From JAWWPY01 sp964412845 (GTDB lineage Bacteria > Actinomycetota > Actinomycetes > Streptosporangiales > Streptosporangiaceae), in the NCBI GenBank assembly GCA_964412845.1, contig CAYPQM010000250.1:1-6768 (forward strand): a DNA stretch of 6,768 nt, read 5' to 3'. The notes beneath the pieces are model-generated. The model saw only the letters and a list, made by a program, of their open reading frames with translations, searched no databases and was not told where the DNA came from. Made by a program: the position numbers and the translations under genes. Below are positions 1 through 5,023 of this stretch, piece by piece (the stretch's first letter is position 1; each line of letters starts with the position of its first letter).

Positions 1-135
1 CAGCCAGCCGGCCCTGGCCGGGCCGCTCAGCCAGCCGGCCCTGGCCGGGCCGCTCAGCCAGCCGGCCCTGGCCGGGCCGCTCAGCCAGCCGGCCCTGGCC
101 GGGCCGCTCTGGCCGCCGGCGCTGGCCGGGCCGCT
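1..135 (+). repeat. 27-bp tandem repeat array, coding (nonapeptide SQPALAGPL)
   Basis: Four perfect 27-bp copies begin at 1, 28, 55 and 82. A fifth copy at 109-135 has four substitutions, and the start of a sixth (CTGGC) follows. The period is exactly nine codons. In the frame of the downstream gene the array reads SQPALAGPL four times and then WPPALAGPL. Each unit also contains nested inverted repeats (CCGGCC-CT-GGCCGG). The array touches the window edge, so the copy number is a minimum. Absence of any difference among four copies implies recent expansion, slippage or an assembly effect. Confidence 0.95.
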
Positions 136-1462
136 CTGGCAACCAGACCCGAGCCCGACCGCGACCCAGGACCCGGACCCCAGTCCGGCCCCGACCGCAG
201 ACCCAGGCCCGACCGAGACACCGGACCCGAACCCGAGCCCGAGCGAGACCCCGAGCGAGACCCCGAGCGAGACCCCGGATCCGAGCCCGACCGCGTCCCC
301 GGCCCCGAGCCATCGGCACCACCCAGGCCCGAGGCACCGGCACCACCCAGGCCCGACCGCGTCGCCCGTCCCGAGCCGTTCGCACCAGCCCACCCCGAGT
401 GCGTCCCCGGCCCCGAGCCGTTCGCACCGTCCTGGTCCGACGGCGTCCCCCACCCCGAGCCTGGCCCCGAGCCCGGCTGTGTCCCGTGGCGGCCATCAGT
501 CCTCGCCGGTCACGCTCACCATCCGGACCGTGCCGGGCCTGCCGGGTATCCGCTTCACGTTCGACGGCAAGTCATTGGTGACCGGCCCGGGCGGGCAGGT
601 TTCCTACACCGGCCCGCATGACTTCCGCCAGCACAGGCTCACGCTGAGCGACACCAGGATCATCACCCCGCTCCGCCAGTACCGCTTCACCCGGTGGGCT
701 GGCGAGCGCAACCCGGACGACGCGTTCCGGTCGACCGTGCGCCGGCTGCCGATGCGGGCCAACTACACCGTTACCGCTGCCTTCACGGTCCTGTGCCCGG
801 TAACACCGCGCTTCACTGACCAGCACGGCAGGGTGCTCAGTCCGCAGCGCATCTCCCGGGTCACCCTGAAGAGCAGCGCCGGCCGGCAGGTGAACCTCCC
901 CGCGGCCAGCGGCAGCTGGCTGGCCTGCATGCAGCCGTTCTTCCGGAACGCCGCGCTGGTCAGCCATGACCTGACGTACTCGGTGCAGAGCGTGCTGTTC
1001 ACCGGCACCAACATCGTGTACGCGGGAGTGCAGCGGTTCAGCCCGCGCGCACAGGCCACGCCCACACTGGTCGGGTACTTCCACAACCTGACCATCACCG
1101 CACACGACGCCCTGTTCGGCGGCCGCACGGGTGTCCGCGCGGTACTGACACTGCCGAGTCACTCGGTGCGCCGTATCACGCTCGGCCCCGGCCACGCCGC
1201 CACCCTGGACAACCTGCCGCAGGGTGACTACCAGGTCAACGTCAGCGTCGGCGGCGCGGTCGTGGCGACGGACAGCTTCCGGCTGTCCCGGACCAAGACA
1301 GTGGATCTCACCGCCGTGAGCGCGCCCGACCTGGCCGCGATCGGCGGTGGCCTGCTGCTGACGGGAACGGTGCTGCCCCTGCTGGCCAGGACTCGCCGCA
1401 GGCGGCTGCTGGGCCGCCTGCGGGCCGGCTGGCGGCGTGACCCGAAGGGCTCGCCCGCGTGA
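2..1462 (+). CDS. Repeat- and proline-rich membrane-anchored surface protein, 5' end outside window
   Basis: I do not recognise a family. The frame is open from base 2 to the TGA at 1460-1462 (486 residues visible); no ATG or GTG occurs in it before 479, so the true start and signal peptide are off the left edge. Visible layout: nonapeptide repeats (residues 1-45); a low-complexity Pro/Ser/Thr linker (about 46-165), first acidic (DP, PSET repeats) and then His/Arg-rich (HRHHPGP twice, PSRSH twice); a beta-rich ectodomain (about 165-440) with only two cysteines, 265 and 309, a possible disulfide; a hydrophobic helix (about 444-463); and a cytosolic RTRRRR tail. The last ectodomain part (GHAATLDNLPQGDYQVNV) resembles transthyretin/carboxypeptidase-regulatory-like beta modules. 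No LPxTG is present, so anchoring is by the helix. It overlaps the GH99-like gene by 4 nt, which suggests coupled translation and a shared surface role. Adhesin, carbohydrate binder or enzyme scaffold are all possible. Confidence 0.8.
   Translation, partial: SQPALAGPLSQPALAGPLSQPALAGPLSQPALAGPLWPPALAGPLWQPDPSPTATQDPDPSPAPTADPGPTETPDPNPSPSETPSETPSETPDPSPTASPAPSHRHHPGPRHRHHPGPTASPVPSRSHQPTPSASPAPSRSHRPGPTASPTPSLAPSPAVSRGGHQSSPVTLTIRTVPGLPGIRFTFDGKSLVTGPGGQVSYTGPHDFRQHRLTLSDTRIITPLRQYRFTRWAGERNPDDAFRSTVRRLPMRANYTVTAAFTVLCPVTPRFTDQHGRVLSPQRISRVTLKSSAGRQVNLPAASGSWLACMQPFFRNAALVSHDLTYSVQSVLFTGTNIVYAGVQRFSPRAQATPTLVGYFHNLTITAHDALFGGRTGVRAVLTLPSHSVRRITLGPGHAATLDNLPQGDYQVNVSVGGAVVATDSFRLSRTKTVDLTAVSAPDLAAIGGGLLLTGTVLPLLARTRRRRLLGRLRAGWRRDPKGSPA
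239..274 (+). repeat. 12-bp x3 coding repeat (PSET)
   Basis: CCGAGCGAGACC is repeated perfectly at 239-250, 251-262 and 263-274. It encodes Pro-Ser-Glu-Thr three times inside the linker of the left-edge surface protein. Threonine/serine-proline repeats of this kind are common in actinobacterial wall-spanning linkers. Confidence 0.9.
314..428 (+). repeat. Degenerate coding repeats, His/Arg-Pro-rich linker
   Basis: Two direct repeats lie in the linker. A 19-bp identity occurs at 314-332 and 338-356 (24-bp period, eight codons, HRHHPGP motif). A 17-bp identity occurs at 370-386 and 412-428 (42-bp period, 14 codons, PSRSH motif). Both periods are multiples of three and preserve the reading frame, which supports this stretch being translated. 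Confidence 0.85.
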
Positions 1463-2667
1463 AGATGACCTCCGCCAGAGCCCGGAGCGCCGTCCTCGCC
1501 TGCGCGCTCAGCGCGAGCGTCGCCGTGGGCGGCGCCGGGCCTGCGGCCGCCGGGCCCGCGGCCGCCGCCGGGCATCCGGGCCGTGCGGAACCGGTGGCGT
1601 CACCGACGCCGTTACTTGCCTATTACTACTTGTGGTACGACCACAAGTCCTGGGACCGGGCGAAGACCGACTACCCGATGATCGGCAGGTACTCCAGCGG
1701 CGACGCCAGCATCATGCGCCGCCAGATCGAGGAGGCCAAGTCCGCCGGCATCGACGGGTTCATCGTCAGCTGGAAGGACACCGCCAGCAACGACCGGCGG
1801 CTGCGGCTGCTGATGAGCGTCGCGAGCCAGCAGCACTTCAAGCTCGCCCTGATCTACCAGGGGCTGAACTTCTTCCGCCGGCCGCTCCCGGTCGCTGAGG
1901 TGGCCGCGGACTTCAGCACGTTCTGCGACAAGTACGCCAGCGACCCGGTGTTCTTCCGGCTGGGCGGCAAGCCGCTGACCATCTGGAGCGGCACCTGGGC
2001 CTTCTCACCGGCCGCCGTGGCCCAGGTGACCAGCGCCGTCCGGCGCAAGATCCTGGTGCTCTCCACCGAGAAGAGCGTGCCGGGCTTCCAGCGGCTGGCC
2101 AGCGTCACCGACGGCGACGCGTACTACTGGTCCTCGGTGAACCCGGCCACGTATCCGGGCTACCCGGCCAAGCTCAGCCGGATGAGCGAAGCCATTCATC
2201 ATGACGGCAAGTACTGGATCGCGCCGTTCGCCCCGGGATTCGACGCCCGGCTCGTGGGCGGCACCAAGATCGTTCCCCGGGACAGCGGCCAGACCCTGCG
2301 GGACGAGTACGCGGCCGCTGTTCGATCCTCGCCGGACGTTCTCGGCTTGATCAGCTGGAACGAGTTCAGCGAGAACTCCTACGTCGAGCCGTCCGTCCGG
2401 TACCGCGACCAATCCCTCGACGTACTGCGCCAACTGCGCGGCACGTCAGTTCCCGCGCCGCCGTCCGGCCCCGCCGCGCCGAGCGACAACGGCGGCGCGG
2501 GCGACACCGCGGCGCCTGCCGCGGGGGCCTGGCCCAGTGTCCTGCGCGCCTCGGGCTTCGCACTCGCCCTGATCGCCGGGGCGAGCGGCATCGGCATCGC
2601 GCGGCGCCGCAGGACACGGGCCGGATCTGCTGAATTCCCGCCGGGCGCACGCCCGGAGGACAACTAG
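1459..2667 (+). CDS. Secreted, membrane-anchored GH99-like (endo-alpha-mannosidase type) glycosidase
   Basis: The 402-residue protein has a signal peptide (1 to about 32), a catalytic barrel (about 50-330), a Pro/Ala/Gly linker (330-358), a C-terminal membrane helix (about 362-381) and an RRRR tail (382-385). Family cues are LLAYYYLWYD (52-61), AGIDGFIVSW (96-105) and ISWNEFSENSYVEPS (298-312). The last corresponds to the NEWHEGTQIE-type motif of GH99, so E302 and E305 match the spaced glutamate pair (E333/E336 of Bacteroides xylanisolvens GH99, from memory). Known GH99 enzymes are endo-1,2-alpha-mannosidases or mannanases on alpha-mannans; the substrate here is uncertain because the Trp and His of the motif are Phe and Ser. 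The GTG start overlaps the previous stop (GTGA), with a GAAGGG ribosome site at 1444-1449; an in-frame ATG at 1465 is an alternative start. It probably acts outside the cell while held at the membrane. Confidence 0.85.
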   Translation: MKMTSARARSAVLACALSASVAVGGAGPAAAGPAAAAGHPGRAEPVASPTPLLAYYYLWYDHKSWDRAKTDYPMIGRYSSGDASIMRRQIEEAKSAGIDGFIVSWKDTASNDRRLRLLMSVASQQHFKLALIYQGLNFFRRPLPVAEVAADFSTFCDKYASDPVFFRLGGKPLTIWSGTWAFSPAAVAQVTSAVRRKILVLSTEKSVPGFQRLASVTDGDAYYWSSVNPATYPGYPAKLSRMSEAIHHDGKYWIAPFAPGFDARLVGGTKIVPRDSGQTLRDEYAAAVRSSPDVLGLISWNEFSENSYVEPSVRYRDQSLDVLRQLRGTSVPAPPSGPAAPSDNGGAGDTAAPAAGAWPSVLRASGFALALIAGASGIGIARRRRTRAGSAEFPPGARPEDN

Positions 2668-2683
2668 TACCACTACCCACCAT

Positions 2684-2690
2684 GGGGGGA
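2684..2690 (+). promoter_or_regulatory. Ribosome binding site deciding the phosphoesterase start
   Basis: A GGGGGGA run ends 3 nt before the ATG at 2694. The alternative in-frame ATG at 2682 has its nearest purine-rich site (GGAGGA, 2655-2660) 21 nt away, too far for normal use. I therefore prefer 2694, though the spacing to 2694 is itself short. Confidence 0.45.
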
Positions 2691-2693
2691 ATC

Positions 2694-3956
2694 ATGAGTA
2701 TTCGTAGGATTCGACGCGGCGGCCGCGTGCTGCTGCCCACCAGCGCGGCCGTCGCGGCGGCCGCGGCCGGGTTACTCGCGCTGCCGGCCGGCGCGCAGGC
2801 CAGCCTGCCGGGAGCCAGCGCGCTGCTGACCCGGGCACCGTACCTGACCGACCTGACCACCTCCTCGGTTCAGGTGAGCTGGGCAGCGAACAAGCAATAC
2901 AAAGGCGTGGTGGAGTACGGCCCGGTGGGCTCGTGCACCGCGCACTCGGTGACCTCGGCCAAGCTGGGCAGCCCGATCACCGTCAACGGGGTCACGGAGT
3001 ACCAGAGTTCGGTGGCCGTCACCGGACTGCCGGCGAACACCAGCTACTGCTACCGGATCACCACCGGCGGCGCCACCCCGGTCGACCTGCTCGGGTCCGC
3101 CGCGTCTCCGCAGTTCAGCACGTTACAGACGGCTAGCGGCAGCGGCCCCCTCACCTTCGACGTCATGGACGACTGGGGGGACACGACCAACAGCGGGGTC
3201 AACACCGGCGCGGTCAACGCGAACCAGGCCGCTGTTGCCGCCGAGATCAACACCAGCGGCGCCCAGTTCATGGTCTCCATCGGCGACATCGCCTATCAGG
3301 AGGGGACGCAGACCAACTACGGCGACCTCAACCAGAGCGGGCCCTACGTCAGTGATGTGTTCGCCCCGTCCTACTGGGCCAGGCCCGGGCAGCACATCCC
3401 GGTGTTCCAGGGAGACGGCGACCACGGGCAGACCTCGACCATCCTCGGCGTCTGGCCCGAGACCGCGACCGCGGCCGCGACCAAGACGGCAGCCGCCGGC
3501 CAAGACGCGATGATCTCCTACCCAGGGATCAATGGCCGGACGACGGCCAGCTACCCGACGCAGTATTACGCGTTCTCCACGGGCGGAGTCCGCTTCTACG
3601 TGCTCGACGCCGCATGGGGCGACCTGAACCAGGGCTCGGCGACCGGCGGCTCCTGCGGCGGTCCGTGCACCGGCTACCAGGTCGATCACGACGAGCACTG
3701 GACGGCGTCCGCGGCGGAGTACCAGTGGCTCGCTCATGACCTCGCCACCCACCCGGGCGGGCTGAAGTTCGCGTTCTTCCACTTCCCGCNNNNNNNNNNN
3801 NNNNNNNNNNNNNNNNNNNNNNNNNNNNNNNNNNNNNNNNNNNNNNNNNNNNNNNNNNNNNNNNNNNNNNNNNNNNNNNNNNNNNNNNNCGCCGCCCGCG
3901 ACCTGGCCGGCCACACCACCAAGGCGACCATCACCGTCAACGGCCCGGCCCGGTGA
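2694..3956 (+). CDS. Secreted purple-acid-phosphatase-like metallophosphoesterase, interrupted by assembly gap
   Basis: This is a probable calcineurin-like phosphoesterase hydrolysing phosphate esters outside the cell. From the start at 2694: signal peptide with Arg-rich n-region and AQA cleavage site (1-36); an FN3-like N-terminal domain as in purple acid phosphatases (about 45-145, APYLTDLTTSSVQVSW...VTGLPANTSYCYRI); then the metallophosphatase domain with DDWGD (159-163), GDIAY (197-201, the GDxxY motif), GDGDHG (240-245, where GNH is usual) and FFHFP (361-365, the HxP site). The gap begins directly after HFP, so the last metal-binding histidines are not visible. After the gap, AARDLAGHTTKATITVNGPAR resembles the final strand of a bacterial Ig-like domain. 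The continuous frame depends on a gap of exactly 100 N, which is usually a placeholder, so true length is unknown. It lies 26 nt after the GH99-like stop (14 nt for the ATG at 2682) and is probably in the same operon. Confidence 0.8.
   Translation: MSIRRIRRGGRVLLPTSAAVAAAAAGLLALPAGAQASLPGASALLTRAPYLTDLTTSSVQVSWAANKQYKGVVEYGPVGSCTAHSVTSAKLGSPITVNGVTEYQSSVAVTGLPANTSYCYRITTGGATPVDLLGSAASPQFSTLQTASGSGPLTFDVMDDWGDTTNSGVNTGAVNANQAAVAAEINTSGAQFMVSIGDIAYQEGTQTNYGDLNQSGPYVSDVFAPSYWARPGQHIPVFQGDGDHGQTSTILGVWPETATAAATKTAAAGQDAMISYPGINGRTTASYPTQYYAFSTGGVRFYVLDAAWGDLNQGSATGGSCGGPCTGYQVDHDEHWTASAAEYQWLAHDLATHPGGLKFAFFHFPXXXXXXXXXXXXXXXXXXXXXXXXXXXXXXXXXXAARDLAGHTTKATITVNGPAR
3790..3889. other. Assembly gap (100 N)
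   Basis: There are exactly 100 N, a conventional filler for a scaffold gap of unknown size. It falls inside the metallophosphoesterase gene, after the FFHFP motif. The missing part should hold the last metal ligands and most of a C-terminal Ig-like domain. Confidence 0.98.
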
Positions 3957-3961
3957 CCGTC

Positions 3962-3992
3962 CGGCTACCGGGGTGATCCGCCCCGGTAGCCG
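3962..3992. terminator. Hairpin terminator between convergent operons
   Basis: A perfect 12-bp stem pairs CGGCTACCGGGG (3962-3973) with CCCCGGTAGCCG (3981-3992) around a 7-nt loop. It lies 5 nt after the phosphoesterase stop and 13 nt from the stop of the opposing MarR gene. There is no T-tract on either side, as is common in high-GC actinobacteria. The symmetry allows it to serve both strands. Confidence 0.8.
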
Positions 3993-4005
3993 ACCCCGGG
4001 CCCGG

Positions 4006-4467
4006 TTACCGGTCAGTGCGCAGGAATTCGGCCAGGTGGCCGCAGGTGTCGCCCAGTTGCTGCACCTGCGGCCCGGTCAGCTTGTCGAAGACGTGCGCCC
4101 GGACGGCCGCGACGTGCCCGGGCGCGGTGGCCGTGAGCTTGGCCAGGCCGTCCGGGGTCAGCGCGGCGTACATGCCGCGCCGGTCCTCCTCGCATTCCAC
4201 CCGGCGGACCCAGCCGGCCTGCTCCAGGCGAGTTACCGCCCTGGTCATCCCGCTCCGCGTGGACAGCGCGGCATCAGCCAGATCCCGCATGCGCAGCCTG
4301 CGGCCGGGCGCTTCGGAGAGCTTCACCAGCAGTTCGTAGTCGGTGAAGGAGATCCCGGCGGCGGTCTCCAGCTGCCGGTCGAGGACCTGGACCAGCAGCC
4401 GGGTGGCGTCCAGGTAGGCCCGCCAGGCCTGCTGCTCCGCCGCGTCCAGCCACCGCACCTCAGTCAC
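4006..4467 (-). CDS. MarR-family transcriptional regulator
   Basis: This 153-residue protein has the usual MarR size and fold: an N-terminal dimerisation helix (about 10-38), a winged helix-turn-helix (about 40-110) with recognition helix STRSGMTRAVTRLEQAG (69-85), and a wing with ECEEDRRGMYAALTPDG (91-107), the DRR motif typical of the family. C-terminal helices complete the dimer. It probably acts as a dimeric DNA-binding repressor. It starts with GTG only 24 nt after osmC on the same strand, with no strong ribosome site of its own, so it is likely cotranscribed with and perhaps coupled to osmC. The cysteines are 92 (wing) and 142; the N-terminal redox-sensing cysteine of OhrR (near residue 15-22) is absent. 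Regulation of osmC is a reasonable inference from position, but the ligand is unknown. Confidence 0.9.
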   Translation of the reverse strand: MTEVRWLDAAEQQAWRAYLDATRLLVQVLDRQLETAAGISFTDYELLVKLSEAPGRRLRMRDLADAALSTRSGMTRAVTRLEQAGWVRRVECEEDRRGMYAALTPDGLAKLTATAPGHVAAVRAHVFDKLTGPQVQQLGDTCGHLAEFLRTDR

Positions 4468-4491
4468 GGTGCCCAGTCTGCCCGGCCCGCG

Positions 4492-4929
4492 CTACCCTCC
4501 GGCGACGTCGAGCGTGATGACCGTGCCGGTCAGCGCCTTGCTGACCGGGCATCCAGCCTTGGCGTCCTCGGCGACCTTGCGGAACGTGTCCTCGTCGATG
4601 CCCTCAGCCGATCCCCGGACGGTGAGCTTGATGCCACTGATCCGGAATCCGCCCGCCGGGTCCGGGGCGAGCGTGACATCACCCTTGACGGTCAGCGATG
4701 GCGCGCTGCCGCCCGCCGCACCGAGCAGCGCGGAGAACTGCATCGCGTAGCACGCGGTGTGCGCGGCGGCGATCAGCTCTTCGGGGCTGGTCGTGCCATC
4801 GGCGTCATCCGCCGCCCGCTTGGGGAACGAGACCTCGTAGGTGCCGGCGCCCGAACTGAGCAGTTCGAGAGTGCCGGTTCCATCCTGAAGACCGCCTGTC
4901 CATGTGGTCTGGGCGCTGCGGGTCGGCAT
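4492..4929 (-). CDS. osmC: OsmC-family peroxiredoxin (organic hydroperoxide reductase)
   Basis: The 145-residue protein matches OsmC along its length, starting MPTRSAQTTWTGGLQDGTG. It is a cytosolic dimeric thiol peroxidase that reduces organic hydroperoxides. Visible key parts are FPKR (35-38, activating Arg), SPEELIAAAHTACYAM (48-63) with peroxidatic Cys60 and conserved Glu50, and AGCPVS (125-130) with resolving Cys127; in E. coli OsmC the cysteines are 59 and 125. I chose the ATG at 4929 because AAGGAGG (4934-4940) precedes it by 4 nt. An in-frame longer start at 5016 would add 29 residues unlike the family. It is followed after 24 nt by a MarR-type regulator. This looks like OsmC rather than Ohr, given the HTACYAM and AGCPVSKAL contexts. 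Confidence 0.93.
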   Translation of the reverse strand: MPTRSAQTTWTGGLQDGTGTLELLSSGAGTYEVSFPKRAADDADGTTSPEELIAAAHTACYAMQFSALLGAAGGSAPSLTVKGDVTLAPDPAGGFRISGIKLTVRGSAEGIDEDTFRKVAEDAKAGCPVSKALTGTVITLDVAGG

Positions 4930-4933
4930 TGCT

Positions 4934-4940
4934 CCTCCTT
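4934..4940 (-). promoter_or_regulatory. Ribosome binding site of osmC
   Basis: On the minus strand AAGGAGG lies 4 nt before the ATG at 4929. This near-perfect anti-16S match fixes the short 145-residue start of OsmC. Confidence 0.8.
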
Positions 4941-4956
4941 GTAACCAAGCGCTGAG

Positions 4957-4972
4957 GTGTCGTCGGTGACAC
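4957..4972. promoter_or_regulatory. Candidate operator palindrome upstream of osmC
   Basis: GTGTCGTCGGTGACAC has 5-bp perfect arms (GTGTC/GACAC) and 6 of 8 symmetric pairs. It sits 28-43 nt upstream of the osmC start. Its size suits a MarR-type dimer, making autoregulation possible, but only one copy is seen and no clear promoter elements were found around it. Confidence 0.3.
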
Positions 4973-5023
4973 AGCCCCAACAGTACGGGGCGCCAGGCCC
5001 TGATCGACGGGGTCATCGCCAGG

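Noticed and set aside
1..135. CRISPR array
   Set aside because: Units are contiguous, with no unique spacers, and the 27-bp period keeps a reading frame open; it is a coding minisatellite.
572..1195. Long minus-strand open frame opposite the left-edge surface protein gene
   Set aside because: It is a shadow frame caused by high GC; its composition (Arg/Ala/Gly/Val-rich with no domain motif) is implausible, while the plus-strand frame has a linker, membrane helix and operon overlap.
3123..3914. Minus-strand open frame opposite the phosphoesterase, running through the gap
   Set aside because: It depends on the N run for its length, and the plus strand carries the GDxxY and HxP motifs.
3973..4944. 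Plus-strand open frame of 323 codons over marR and osmC
   Set aside because: It is antisense to two clear family members with catalytic and DNA-binding motifs, begins inside the terminator hairpin and has no recognisable domain.
4930..5016. 29-residue N-terminal extension of OsmC
   Set aside because: The strong ribosome site at 4934-4940 points to the ATG at 4929, and the family starts there.
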